A stretch of DNA of 64,000 nt from an uncultured Winogradskyella sp. (GTDB taxonomy: Bacteria; Bacteroidota; Bacteroidia; Flavobacteriales; Flavobacteriaceae). This document shows, piece by piece, positions 51,941 to 61,900 of this stretch. Positions within the stretch are counted from its first letter, which is position 1. The number at the start of each line of letters is the position of its first letter. The stretch covers positions 62,001 through 126,000 of the forward strand of contig NZ_CANMXL010000005.1 of assembly GCF_947501905.1 (NCBI RefSeq), written 5' to 3'. A model generated the notes under the pieces. That model saw only the letters and a list, made by a program, of their open reading frames with translations. It made no database searches and was not told the DNA's origin. Made by a program: the position numbers and the translations under genes.

Positions 51941-52888
51941 CTACTTTATTTCCACAGTTGTTTGACGCTCAGTATTTACGGTTAATTTTGTGACATCTGG
52001 TCGCGAATAATGCCCAACAGCATCAAAGTTTTGACGTTCTTCTAACACACGATTAAAATCTATAATTTGATAAATTAATCCATCTTTATGCAAAACGGGT
52101 TCTACAATCCATTCGCCATCTGGTCCGGCGATACAACTGCCGCCATTGGCTAAGGTATCTGGTGCATTTTTTATGATTTCATTGTAATAAGGTGTGTCTT
52201 TAGGAAAGTCTGACTTTGCCATTAGGCTTGATACAGAAACCACAAAAGAACGTGACTCTCTCGCTATAAAGCGTGTAATATCTTTTGTATTATGGTCGCT
52301 TCCCGGCCAAACTGCGATATGCAAATTTTCGCCTTGACCGTACAACGCAGTTCTTGGTAATGGCATCCAATTTTCCCAACAGTTTAATCCACCAACTGTA
52401 AATGCTTTTAGAGGATGTACTTTTAGTCCATTGCCATCTCCTGGTGCCCATGTTAAGCGCTCGTCATAAGTTGGTTGTAGTTTTCTATGTACTGACTCCA
52501 CGCTACCTTCTTGATTTATATAAACCAAAGACGCATAAATACTATGTCCACCGCGGTCTTCAGGACGTTCCATAATGCCTAAATAAATTGCAATGTTGTG
52601 TTCTTTAGCTAGTTGACAAACAGAGTCTAATTCACCTTTTTCAATACAGATAGAATTATTGACATAATGCGCGTGAAGCTTTTTATTAACGTCTGTATTC
52701 CATTCGGCACCTCCTGTTAAGGCCAACCAAAATGGATAACCAGGTAGTAAAGCTTCTCCAAACACAATAAGTTCTGCATTTTCTTTTGCAGCATCACTAA
52801 TAGATTTTTCAATTTTTTGAAGTGTTGCAGATTTATCTAACCAAACTGGCGCAATCTGCGCCATTGCGATTTTAAGGGTGGTATTCAT
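51941..52888 (-). CDS. Nitrilase-superfamily carbon-nitrogen hydrolase
   Basis: A 315-residue cytoplasmic enzyme with the Glu-Lys-Cys triad: Glu45 (IVFGEALLPGYPFW), Lys136 (HRKLQPTYDERLTW) and Cys170 (GGLNCWENWMPL). The motifs RKLQPTYDER and NCWENWMPL are close to true aliphatic/aryl nitrilases that make a carboxylate from a nitrile. It starts one base after the UbiA-type gene and so is in the mevalonate-lipid operon, where a nitrilase is unexpected. The substrate is unknown. Confidence 0.88.
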   Translation of the reverse strand: MNTTLKIAMAQIAPVWLDKSATLQKIEKSISDAAKENAELIVFGEALLPGYPFWLALTGGAEWNTDVNKKLHAHYVNNSICIEKGELDSVCQLAKEHNIAIYLGIMERPEDRGGHSIYASLVYINQEGSVESVHRKLQPTYDERLTWAPGDGNGLKVHPLKAFTVGGLNCWENWMPLPRTALYGQGENLHIAVWPGSDHNTKDITRFIARESRSFVVSVSSLMAKSDFPKDTPYYNEIIKNAPDTLANGGSCIAGPDGEWIVEPVLHKDGLIYQIIDFNRVLEERQNFDAVGHYSRPDVTKLTVNTERQTTVEIK

Positions 52889-52889
52889 T

Positions 52890-53792
52890 TTAGAGTCGGT
52901 TTAAAACAAGATTAATATTTATAAGTACTATTGAAAACACACCAGCTACAATAATAAACTTTAGAATATTATGAAGCCATAGATAGTGGGCTTTCCGATT
53001 AGATTTCCATAGCAGTAGTAGAAAAATAAGCAATAAAATTACACTCGTATAGAAGAAATAATACATATGTCCAATTTCAAAATAAAAGACAAGTATCATT
53101 GCCGTAATACAAGTGATTACTAAAGCACCTGTCAATAAGTATTTTGAAATTTTTTCGCCATACACCACAGGAATCGTTCTGTAGTTTAATGCCAAGTCGC
53201 CTTTAATGTTTTCTAAATCCTTTGTCAATTCTCGCATCGAAATCAACATAAATAGAAATAGCGCATGAACAAAAACTACCAATTCAAAATTTCTGTAATA
53301 AATGAATATGGCAAAAAATGGTGTCACTGTTAATATAGCCGAAACTAGATTACCAGTGATTGGCATTTTTTTCAACTTGTGTGAATATAACCAAATGGCA
53401 AAAATGTAAAGTGCAAAGAAAATTACCGCTCTAAAGGATACGTAGCTCGCAAAGATGATTGCTAAAAAATTCAACGTAAAATAAATAGACAATTTTGTGT
53501 TTTGACTCACCAATCTATCAAGCATACTTTTATTAGGACGATTGATTAAATCTTTCTCAGAATCGTAAAAATTATTGATGATATATCCTGAAGCTATGAC
53601 CGCAGAAGATGCTAAAACTAGCATTAAGAGATAAATATCAAACAGTACATCTCTTAGATGAAAATGAGGCGCAAAAATGTAAATAGACGCTAAGTACTGC
53701 GCTATAACTACAATAAGAATATTGTACCCACGTACAACAGAAAAGAGACTAAAAACCTTTAAAACGAAGTGTTTTTGAGCCCTAGATAACAT
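52890..53792 (-). CDS. UbiA-family prenyltransferase, probably geranylgeranylglycerol-phosphate geranylgeranyltransferase-like
   Basis: A 300-residue membrane protein with about eight or nine helices. The first aspartate-rich motif is IINNFYDSEKDLINRPNK (N-x3-D-x3-D) and the second is in RELTKDLENIKGDLALNYRTIPVVYG. It attaches a prenyl chain to an acceptor at the membrane. Placement after diphosphomevalonate decarboxylase and mevalonate kinase fits use of the isoprenoid made here. The acceptor is not certain; flavobacterial members are usually annotated as geranylgeranylglycerol-phosphate geranylgeranyltransferase. Confidence 0.87.
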   Translation of the reverse strand: MLSRAQKHFVLKVFSLFSVVRGYNILIVVIAQYLASIYIFAPHFHLRDVLFDIYLLMLVLASSAVIASGYIINNFYDSEKDLINRPNKSMLDRLVSQNTKLSIYFTLNFLAIIFASYVSFRAVIFFALYIFAIWLYSHKLKKMPITGNLVSAILTVTPFFAIFIYYRNFELVVFVHALFLFMLISMRELTKDLENIKGDLALNYRTIPVVYGEKISKYLLTGALVITCITAMILVFYFEIGHMYYFFYTSVILLLIFLLLLWKSNRKAHYLWLHNILKFIIVAGVFSIVLININLVLNRL

Positions 53793-53796
53793 GAAT

Positions 53797-54726
53797 TTAG
53801 AAATTGTAAACGACTTCTAGCTTTTGGTCTTTGAGTGCTTCCTTAGCTCGATCTATATTCTCAGTAAATCCAAGAATATAACCACCGCCACCAGAACCAC
53901 AAAGTTTTAAATAATAGTCGTTGGTTTCGATACCTTTTTTCCATAAAGCATGGAATTGTTTTGGTATCATTGGTTTAAAGTTATTAAACACCACTTTAGA
54001 TAGCTGCTTGGTGTTTTTGAATAAGGACTTTATATCACCTTTTAAAAAATCGTCCACACAAGCATCAGTATGTTTTATAAACTGCTCTTTAAGCATACTA
54101 CGGAAACCTTCATTTTTCATGTTTTCCATAAAAATCCTTACCATCGGCGCTGTTTCTCCGACAATACCACTATCTAATAAAAACACTGCACCTTTTCCTT
54201 CGCTTTTTTGAGATGGAATACCTGTCGCTTCAATATTATCCTGAGAATTAATAAGAATTGGGAGGCTTAAATAACTATTTAATGGATCAAGTCCTGAAGA
54301 TTTACCATGAAAAAATGATTCCATAGCAGAGAATATTGATTTTAATTTCAATAGTTTCTCTCGAGTTAAATTTTCTAGAACTGTAATTTTATCTGAAGCA
54401 TACTTATCATATATCGCAGCTACTAATGCGCCACTACTTCCAACACCGTAACCTTGAGGTATTGATGAGTCAAAATACATACCTGAATCTACATCTGCTT
54501 GTAACTTATCAAAATCGAAAGCCACTAAACCCGAATCTAAACCCTTTAAATACTCAACAAAACGTTTTAAATTATCGTTAGATTGTTTTGCTTCTTCAGA
54601 AGGATTTTCGTCCAACTTAAGCGCACCCTTATAGAAGTTGTAAGGGATAGATAAACCTTTAGAATCTTTTATAATTCCGTATTCACCGAATAATAAAATT
54701 TTGGAATAAAACAGGGGACCTTTCAT
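53797..54726 (-). CDS. Mevalonate kinase-like GHMP kinase
   Basis: A 309-residue GHMP-family kinase: KILLFGEYGIIKDSKGLSIPY at the N-terminus, the ATP-binding IPQGYGVGSSGALVAAIYD, a helix ending in HGKSSGLDPLNSYLSLP, and the C-terminal KLCGSGGGGYILGF. It phosphorylates mevalonate or a close relative. It begins 20 bases after diphosphomevalonate decarboxylase, which gives the pathway. Phosphomevalonate kinase was not found in this window. Confidence 0.9.
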   Translation of the reverse strand: MKGPLFYSKILLFGEYGIIKDSKGLSIPYNFYKGALKLDENPSEEAKQSNDNLKRFVEYLKGLDSGLVAFDFDKLQADVDSGMYFDSSIPQGYGVGSSGALVAAIYDKYASDKITVLENLTREKLLKLKSIFSAMESFFHGKSSGLDPLNSYLSLPILINSQDNIEATGIPSQKSEGKGAVFLLDSGIVGETAPMVRIFMENMKNEGFRSMLKEQFIKHTDACVDDFLKGDIKSLFKNTKQLSKVVFNNFKPMIPKQFHALWKKGIETNDYYLKLCGSGGGGYILGFTENIDRAKEALKDQKLEVVYNF

Positions 54727-54746
54727 AGCTCTCAGTCAATTGGAAT

Positions 54747-55826
54747 TTAAACTAGTTTTTTAGCACCTTTTCCAACTGTATCACAAATATAGTGACCATT
54801 TTGGCAATACGCAACCAACTCGGTCTTAATGAATTCATAAACTTTATCGGCTTCGACCTTTGGAAAGAGCACATGTACATTGGCGCCAGCATCTAAAGTG
54901 AAGCAAATATTAGATCCCGTTTCTACTCTAAACTGCCAAATTTTATTAATGATTTCTAACGTATTTGGTTTCATTAGTATAAAATATGGCATACTTGTCA
55001 TCATCATCGCATGAAGCGTTAAAGCCTCACTTTCAACAATTTCTATAAATCGCTTTTGATTTCCTGAAATGAGGACATCTTTCAATTCTGCTAAATTTTC
55101 ATGAGCTTGCTCAAAGCGTTTTTGGGCAAAAGGATGACCAAACATTAGTTTATGCCCAACAGTACTACTGACTTGCTTTTCACCTTTATCCACTAATAAA
55201 ATAGCATCTTGATAGTTTTGAAAATTTGGATGAATAGCTTCCGTAAATTTAACGCCGAATAAATCTGAACTCTCTGTCGATTTATTATTTCCCCAAACAA
55301 CCAATTCGCCTTCTATGCTTCTGCAAGCACTCCCTGAGCCTAAACGCGCTAAAAAGGACGCTTTTTGATTGAAATAAGATTCGCTCACTTCGACTCCGCT
55401 CAGTGAACGTTCAATACTCATACAACACAAAGCCAAGGCACTCATACCTGAAGCTGAAGATGCAATACCAGAACTATGCGGAAACGTATTAGATGTTTCT
55501 ATTATAAAATGATAATCTCTTAAAAACGGAACGTAAGCTTCAATACGTTCAAAAAAGGTTTGAATCTTAGGTTTGAAAGCTTCATTATTTTTACCCTCAA
55601 AAATCACATCAAAACTAAAATCATTATCTTCTTTCTTTTGGTAAGACAACTCCGTAATCGTTTTGCAATTAGATAGTGTAAAACTTATAGATGGATTTTC
55701 TGGAATTTGATGCTCCTTTTTCCCCCAATATTTCACCAAAGCTATATTACTAGGCGATTCCCATTTTACTTTTCCGCTTTCAACGTTGGTTTTATAGTCT
55801 TTAAGAATAAAATCTTGCTCTGTCAT
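54747..55826 (-). CDS. mvaD: Diphosphomevalonate decarboxylase
   Basis: A 359-residue GHMP-family enzyme that converts mevalonate 5-diphosphate to isopentenyl diphosphate. WESPSNIALVKYWGKKEHQIPENPSISFTL and the phosphate-binding TFPHSSGIASSASGMSALALC are diagnostic, and the FLARLGSGSACRSIEGELVVWG block and MNLDAGANVHVL-type end (CFTLDAGANVHVLFP) complete it. Residues encoded by about 55386-55412 (RSLSGVEVSES) come from a short palindromic repeat that has inserted in frame. It is the first gene of the isoprenoid operon. Confidence 0.95.
   Translation of the reverse strand: MTEQDFILKDYKTNVESGKVKWESPSNIALVKYWGKKEHQIPENPSISFTLSNCKTITELSYQKKEDNDFSFDVIFEGKNNEAFKPKIQTFFERIEAYVPFLRDYHFIIETSNTFPHSSGIASSASGMSALALCCMSIERSLSGVEVSESYFNQKASFLARLGSGSACRSIEGELVVWGNNKSTESSDLFGVKFTEAIHPNFQNYQDAILLVDKGEKQVSSTVGHKLMFGHPFAQKRFEQAHENLAELKDVLISGNQKRFIEIVESEALTLHAMMMTSMPYFILMKPNTLEIINKIWQFRVETGSNICFTLDAGANVHVLFPKVEADKVYEFIKTELVAYCQNGHYICDTVGKGAKKLV
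55386..55406. repeat. Short palindromic repeat, copy 2, inside mvaD
   Basis: CACTTCGACT CCGCTCAGTGA, agreeing at 19 of 21 positions with the copy at 32917-32937. On the coding strand it encodes part of RSLSGVEVSES and keeps the frame open. Confidence 0.75.
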
Positions 55827-55843
55827 TCGTTTAAATTCTGATG

Positions 55844-55851
55844 CAAAAATA
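55844..55851 (-). promoter_or_regulatory. -7 promoter element for mvaD
   Basis: Reads TATTTTTG on the - strand (exact TAnnTTTG), 17 bases before the start codon. Confidence 0.4.
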
Positions 55852-55859
55852 GGTAAATT

Positions 55860-56405
55860 CTAGAGCTTAGATTCTGTTTCTTTAGCCATTGCTAATAATT
55901 TTAGCATCGTTTTATAATTTCTTGCTGTAGCATTAACTTTTAGCTTACGCTCATAGAAATTGGAGTTGAATTTTGTACGTCCATAACCATTGGCGCTAAA
56001 GAAATAAATACAGTTTTCTGTAATACTAACTTTCTCTCCGATGTATTCTAGTTTTGATACTTCAGCAAGCCCTTCAGTATTAGGCGATGTGTCTAAAAAC
56101 ATAAAATAACTCTTCTCTTTTTCTTCATTTTGAAAAGGACAAGCCTTATAAATCGCTTTTAATTCAGTATTAGTTTTTACCAAAATTGTGACTTCAAAAC
56201 CAAAATGATTTAAGATAGATTCTTCCAAATCTTGCTTTAATATCTTTGAGTCAGAGGGTGACTGTAATACAACATTTCCGCTCTGAATGTAAGTTTGTAC
56301 ATTAACATAACCTGAATTTGAGAGCAACTCTCGCAACTGAGTCATAGGCACTTTTCTGTGACCACCGACATTAATGCCTCTTAGTAAAATAACAAAAACA
56401 TTCAT
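55860..56405 (-). CDS. DUF1697-family protein
   Basis: A 181-residue cytoplasmic protein. The N-terminus VILLRGINVGGHRKVPMTQLRELLSNSGYVNVQTYIQSGNVVLQS is the hallmark of DUF1697, a widespread family without an established function. A later NGYGRTKFNSNFYERKLKVNATARNYKTM is also conserved in the family. It begins one base after the end of the DUF4174 protein gene, so they are likely one transcript. Confidence 0.88.
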   Translation of the reverse strand: MNVFVILLRGINVGGHRKVPMTQLRELLSNSGYVNVQTYIQSGNVVLQSPSDSKILKQDLEESILNHFGFEVTILVKTNTELKAIYKACPFQNEEKEKSYFMFLDTSPNTEGLAEVSKLEYIGEKVSITENCIYFFSANGYGRTKFNSNFYERKLKVNATARNYKTMLKLLAMAKETESKL

Positions 56406-56406
56406 A

Positions 56407-56811
56407 TTAATTTTGCTTATTTCTCAGTTCTTGTCTTCGCATAGGCATACTGTCAACGAGGTCAAAAATTAATTTTGGCTCTATTATTTTAGTTGAAGAA
56501 AATTTACTTCCGCCGTCTAAACCAAACAAATTAATACTGAATTTCTCTGAGGTTTCTTCTCGATTAAACATTTTTGGTTTTGTTTTTGAATCGTAGTAAA
56601 CACAGAACTTATTAATACACATGTAAATTACTAATTTTCTGTCTTTTAATTTTTGTAACTGGTTTTCGAAACGTTGAAATTGAGCATCAATAGTATCGCG
56701 CGAAGCTTCATTACCAGAAATAACAATAACACGATCTTTCCAAAGATGCGACTTTACATCTTGGGCAAAAAGACAACCAGAAAAAAGGAGTATTAATACA
56801 AGATATTTCAT
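56407..56811 (-). CDS. Exported DUF4174-like protein
   Basis: A 134-residue exported protein with a signal peptide ending GCLFAQ. The mature part matches the DUF4174 pattern: SHLWKDRVIVISGNEASRDTIDAQFQRFENQL, a strand pair (RKLVIYMCINKFCVYY), FSINLFGLDGGSKFSSTKII and the closing DLVDSMPMRRQEL. These are small thioredoxin-like-fold proteins without a known reaction; two cysteines lie in YMCINKFC. It sits between the flavoprotein and the DUF1697 gene with 1-2 base gaps. Confidence 0.8.
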   Translation of the reverse strand: MKYLVLILLFSGCLFAQDVKSHLWKDRVIVISGNEASRDTIDAQFQRFENQLQKLKDRKLVIYMCINKFCVYYDSKTKPKMFNREETSEKFSINLFGLDGGSKFSSTKIIEPKLIFDLVDSMPMRRQELRNKQN

Positions 56812-56813
56812 AG

Positions 56814-58037
56814 TCAGCTATTAATTGATTGAGAAACAATATAAGCGCTCGTCCAGGCATTTTGGAAATTAAATCCACCAGTAACGGCATCTACATTGAT
56901 AACTTCACCAGCAAAATAAAGATTCGGAATACGTTTACTCTCAAAGGTTTTAAAATTAATTTCTTTTAAATCTATGCCGCCAGCAGTTACAAATTCTTCT
57001 TTAAAAGTGCTTTTTCCTGTAACTTTAAAAACGGCATTGGTGAGCTGGTCTACAAGTGCTTCTAATTGATTTTTATTTAAATCTGCCCAACGCTCTGTTT
57101 CATTAATATTTGAAGCTATAACTAACTTTTTCCATAAGCGTTTTGGCAAGTTGAATTGCGTTGAATTAGAGACTGTTTTTTTAGCAAAATCTTGCTTTAT
57201 AGTCTTTAAAGCATCCATACATTGTTCTCCATCATGACAAATAAAATTGATAGCAATTTTAAAATTGTAATCCAGCCTTGCTAATTCAACAGCTCCAAAA
57301 GCAGACAATTTTAAAATTGCTGGCGCACTCATACCTACATGTGTGACGAGCAATGGTCCTTCGGACTCTAAATCCGTTTCCAGAACCTTAACCTCAACGT
57401 CTTTTGCAACAACACCCGGAATATCTTTGATGCGTTCATCCTTGATATCGAAAGTGAATAATGACGGAACTGGAGCAACAATGGTATGACCTAAATCAGA
57501 TAGTAAATTCCATATTTTAGGATTACTCCCTGTGGCTATAATCAATTTTTTACAGAAAATATCTTCTTGATTGGTTTTTAATGTAAATCCATACGCTTCA
57601 GTACTAATTGATTTTACAGAATGGTTATATAACACTTTTACATGATGCTTTTTAGCCTCATTTATAAAACAATCAATTATTGTTTGTGACGAATTAGATA
57701 CTGGAAACATACGACCATCTTCCTCAATCTTCAATTCTATGCCGCGCTCTTCAAACCAAGCAATAGTATCGCCTGTCATAAATGTATGAAAAGGTCCTAG
57801 CAGTTCTTTTTCCCCTCTTGGGTAATTCGTAACGAGTTCTGATGGAATAAATTCAGCATGAGTCACATTACAGCGACCTCCACCTGAGATTTTTACTTTT
57901 TGCAGACCTGTTTTACCACGCTCAAGAATAGCAATTGTAAGGTTTGGATTTTGCTCAGCAATATTAATAGCTGCAAAAAAACCTGCTGCACCACCACCAA
58001 TAATTGCAATATCTAAATCTGTATTAAAATTCTCCAA
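56814..58037 (-). CDS. BaiN/RdsA-type NAD(P)/FAD-dependent oxidoreductase
   Basis: A 407-residue flavoprotein of the HI0933-like family. The FAD-binding start is IAIIGGGAAGFFAAINIAE with KISGGGRCNVTHAEF next, the NAD(P)-type KLIIATGSNP segment is in the middle, and the C-terminal FVTAGGIDLKEINFKTFESKRIPNLYFAGEVINVDAVTGGFNFQNAWTSAY closes the FAD site. Family members reduce unsaturated ring substrates such as bile acid intermediates, but most have unknown substrates. It is the first gene of a three-gene unit with two small proteins. Confidence 0.9.
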   Translation of the reverse strand: MENFNTDLDIAIIGGGAAGFFAAINIAEQNPNLTIAILERGKTGLQKVKISGGGRCNVTHAEFIPSELVTNYPRGEKELLGPFHTFMTGDTIAWFEERGIELKIEEDGRMFPVSNSSQTIIDCFINEAKKHHVKVLYNHSVKSISTEAYGFTLKTNQEDIFCKKLIIATGSNPKIWNLLSDLGHTIVAPVPSLFTFDIKDERIKDIPGVVAKDVEVKVLETDLESEGPLLVTHVGMSAPAILKLSAFGAVELARLDYNFKIAINFICHDGEQCMDALKTIKQDFAKKTVSNSTQFNLPKRLWKKLVIASNINETERWADLNKNQLEALVDQLTNAVFKVTGKSTFKEEFVTAGGIDLKEINFKTFESKRIPNLYFAGEVINVDAVTGGFNFQNAWTSAYIVSQSINS

Positions 58038-58095
58038 AAAGTCAGTTGCTTAAAATTATCGCTGTAAATTTAGCATTATAAATTTTGAAGCCTTT

Positions 58096-58941
58096 ATGCG
58101 TAAATACTTTTTTATTATTTGCTTATTAGTTCTTAGTTGTGAAACTGGAGAACTTAAAGTTGTGATGGACTTGCCTATTGACCTTAACGAAGTTTCTGGA
58201 TTAGAAACTGACTCAAAAAACAACTTGTTTTGGATGGTTAATGATAGCGGTAATAAACCTATTTTATATGGCTTAAATACTGCTGGAGAGATAATAAAAG
58301 CTATAAAAATAAAAGCCAAAAACAGAGACTGGGAAGATTTAACAACGGATCCTAAAGGTAATATCTATATTGGTAATTTTGGCAACAATGACAATAATAG
58401 CGAGCAACTTTCTATATTAAAGATTACTGCAAAAGATTTAGCTAAAAATAAAGAATCTATTAAGCCAAAGGTTATTAGTTTTACTTATCCGGAACAAAAG
58501 AAATTTCCTCCGAAGAAGAGTAAGCGTCATTTTGATTGTGAAGCCTTTTTCTTTTATAATGATTCACTTTATCTCTTTACCAAAAGTCGTGCACCTAAAA
58601 AACCAGGTAAGACAAACCTTTATAAATTACCTACAACAAAAGGGAACTATAAAGCTGAATATATAGATACATTTAATACATGTGACCAGTCTGAATGTTG
58701 GGTTACCTCAGCAGATATTAATGCAAAAGGCGATAAACTTGCGCTTTTGACTGAGAATTCTGTTTTAGTTTTCTCTAAACTAAAAGGAAATAAGTTTTTT
58801 AAGTCTGACCATAGACGCTACGTGTTTGAATATGCTTCTCAGAAAGAAAGTGTTGCTTTTAAAAACGATAGTACACTTTATATTGCTGATGAATATTTAG
58901 GTGTAACAGGTGGGAATGTATATGAATACAAGATAGATTAG
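58096..58941 (+). CDS. Lipoprotein, beta-propeller-like hypothetical
   Basis: A 281-residue protein with a lipobox (LLVLSC, Cys15). The mature part is a chain of short strands with recurring patterns (NEVSGLETDSKNNLFWMVNDSGNKPILYGL, WEDLTTDPKGNIYIGNFGNN, HFDCEAFFFYNDSLYLFTKSRA, KDSTLYIADEYL-like), as in SdiA-regulated or esterase-like phytase/propeller proteins. The E-x-L/D-x-D and CEAF motifs suggest a metal-bound propeller. No catalytic assignment is possible. Divergent from the flavoprotein unit. Confidence 0.75.
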   Translation: MRKYFFIICLLVLSCETGELKVVMDLPIDLNEVSGLETDSKNNLFWMVNDSGNKPILYGLNTAGEIIKAIKIKAKNRDWEDLTTDPKGNIYIGNFGNNDNNSEQLSILKITAKDLAKNKESIKPKVISFTYPEQKKFPPKKSKRHFDCEAFFFYNDSLYLFTKSRAPKKPGKTNLYKLPTTKGNYKAEYIDTFNTCDQSECWVTSADINAKGDKLALLTENSVLVFSKLKGNKFFKSDHRRYVFEYASQKESVAFKNDSTLYIADEYLGVTGGNVYEYKID

Positions 58942-58951
58942 AAAACATAAA

Positions 58952-58980
58952 AAAAGCCAGTGATTAATCACTGGCTTTTA
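58952..58980. terminator. Bidirectional intrinsic terminator
   Basis: AAAAGCCAGTGA (58952-58963), loop TTAA, TCACTGGCTTTT (58968-58979): a 12-bp perfect stem between convergent genes. Confidence 0.92.
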
Positions 58981-58998
58981 AATTATACAAGGTGATTG

Positions 58999-61900
58999 TT
59001 AGAATCCGAAACCTAATCTAAAGGCTAGTCGTAATCCATCATCACTACTAAACGCAGACACGTTAGCTGTAAACATACTGTACGCACTCACAAAAATACC
59101 ACCACCTACTGATGTATTCCATCCACTTTCATTAAATATTGGATTTAAGACTCTACTATCATCTATCCATACACGACCATAATCAAAACCACCATAAAAA
59201 CCTACATTAAAAGGCAAAAAATTGGCACCTTTACGTCTTAAGTTAAATCTTAAATCTGTACTCTGTACAAAAGATTGTTTGCCTGCAAATCGTTCTCTCC
59301 TGAATCCACGCAAGCCTTCTGAATCCCCTAATGTTGCTGCTTGATAAAACTCGAAATCATCGCCTAAGTTAATTTGACTTCTTAATTTAGTTGCTAATAC
59401 AACACTACCTTTATTAGTGATTTTATAATCAAAACCTAACTCAGGTATTATATATCCAAAACCTTTAGATGTGCTTACATTATTTTTAAAGCCAGCTTCG
59501 AGACCAAATAGCATTGCTAAAGTTGGAAACGCACTATTGTCTTTTACATCATAAACATACTTAGCATGCGCACCATAAAAATCTTGTTTGTCAAAAACAG
59601 CATCTGTTGGTGTTGTAATAGTTTCTAAATAACGACCAGATGTGCGATCTACTTCATTAGACTCGTACGTAGCTCCAATCTCAAACTCAGATCCATATTG
59701 CGATTTCCAAACTAGTGCCGGTGAAACTCTGAAAGTTCTTATTTTAACTCTATTAAAATCTAATTCTATATTATCATTATCTGGCTCTAGATTTGGGGTA
59801 CTATTACCAAAACCAAAAAAGTTACGTGCAAAATTAGGACTTGTAAATCTAGAATCAATTTTAAGATTTGCTGACCCAATTACATTAGCAAACTCTCCTG
59901 TATAAGCTATATCAAAACCACTAGTTGCAAAGAAATATCCTGCTGTAATTGTATGTCGTGATGAGAATGGATTTCTTTCAAATGCATAGTTTGTTAGCGT
60001 ACTTGAAAAACCAATTTTAAAACCATCATCTGGATTAAAACCAATAGATGGTACAGTCTGTATTGTATTATTTTTTAGCTTTTTATAATTATAGACATTA
60101 GTTTCGTAATCGTCAGTAAGCTTTTTTGAGCCTTTATTAGTTACAATTGTATTTTTCTTTGATTTATAATCGTAATATTTAAGTTTCTTCCCATTTTTAA
60201 TATCATAAGTGTCATTATTTTGACCTCCAATTAATCTAATTTTTATTAATCGGTCTCCTTCTCCAAAAACGTTAAATACATCATCATCGTCTAAAGCATA
60301 AATCCAAATTTCTTTGGTTTGATTTCTGCTAAAAGTACGTTCGTGAAATACGTCTGCTTTTTCACCATCTTTAATTCTATATGCAGTAACCTTTGTTTTT
60401 CCATTTGGCATGCGCTCAATATCAAACCAATCGTCTTTATTTGTTCCTTTTATTACCGAAAACTTAGCAACCACATCAAAATATCTATCTGATATTTTTT
60501 GAAGATTTCCTCGTCTTGCTTTCAGTAATCTCTTAATTTCATCTACGTCACCATCTCTAACCTCTTCTGGCATATTTAAAAATGCTTTTTCAATAATAGC
60601 ATCTGTCATATTATTTTGAATAAGACTTACCTGCTCATCCCAAACGTCTTTTCCTGAATCTTGAATTAACTCCATATCTAAAGGATATGGTTCTACATTT
60701 ACACCTCTTACATCAACTAAATCTTCATTATACTTTCTTAACAAACCTGCAGTAGGCACTAATTTTACAGCTGCAGTAAGTAAAAATCCATCACTCATCT
60801 TAGAAAACGCTTGATCTCTATCCCTTGGCATTGGACGATATATCTTTTTGCCATTTTCTTTAAACTCTATCCAACGCCATTGGTCTTGGTGTCTATCCCA
60901 ATCTCCAATAAGCATATCAAACAAACGTGCTTTAATATATGCAGCTTCATCAATGACAATGTCTTCATCTTCATGAATCTTCTTCATCATGTCTGCAGTA
61001 CTTAACAATGTATTACTATAACCAAAACTGGCTTTATCATCATGACCTTCAGAAGTATGTTCTTCAATCATATACAATTCATCTCCAAAGTCAGAATTAA
61101 AGTTACCAAGTGTTTTTTGCTTTGGGATGTAATACAAGACAGGATTTGTATGGTATACACCAATAGCATCAGCTAAATCTCCTACTACAAAAGGTGCATA
61201 TGGGTGAGCTCCTGTAAAAACATCTAACAATAAATCTGAGGCAAAACTATCATCTAATTTATCGCCTATGTATTGGTCTTTGAACAAAATAGCTTGCAAA
61301 TATTGAGAAGCTTGTTTTTTTAATGCACGCATTACATATTGACGCCCCAGTTTATCTTCTAATCGTAATGATTTTGACTGGTTTCCGCCACCTTTTCTAA
61401 CAGGTACCACACCTCCAAATAATGTATCTAAACTTACTATAGGTGCTTTTACCTCGGTTCCAAATTGTTTACGATATCTATCTCCCCAAAGAAATTTGTG
61501 AAAACCTGATTTGTCGACTTCTTCATTTGTATAAATTGAAGCAACTTTTTCTTTTGGAAAACTATCTGGGTAATCCTTTAAATTTGGCTCTTGGTTTGGT
61601 GTTAATACTTCAGTCTGAAAAACAACTTCATCTTTTCCTGCTTCATAAAAACGAACAAAAGAAGAGCCATCTTTAAATACATCTAATCTAGCATAACCAT
61701 TTGCTCCGTATGCAAATTGACCATTACCTATTAATCTTGCTGCTGAAGCTTTTGAACCTGAACCACTAATGATTTGAGGCAATCCATTATTCACCAAATA
61801 TTGAAGACTGTGCTCATGCCCAGAAACAAAAATAGCTTTATCATTTTGTCTTGCTAAACTTACAACTCGTTTCTGAAGCTCGTTATACATTTTATTTTGT

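Noticed and set aside
58056..58319. A - strand open frame opposite the start of the propeller lipoprotein gene
   Set aside because: The + strand gene has a good lipoprotein signal. The - strand product has no recognisable features.
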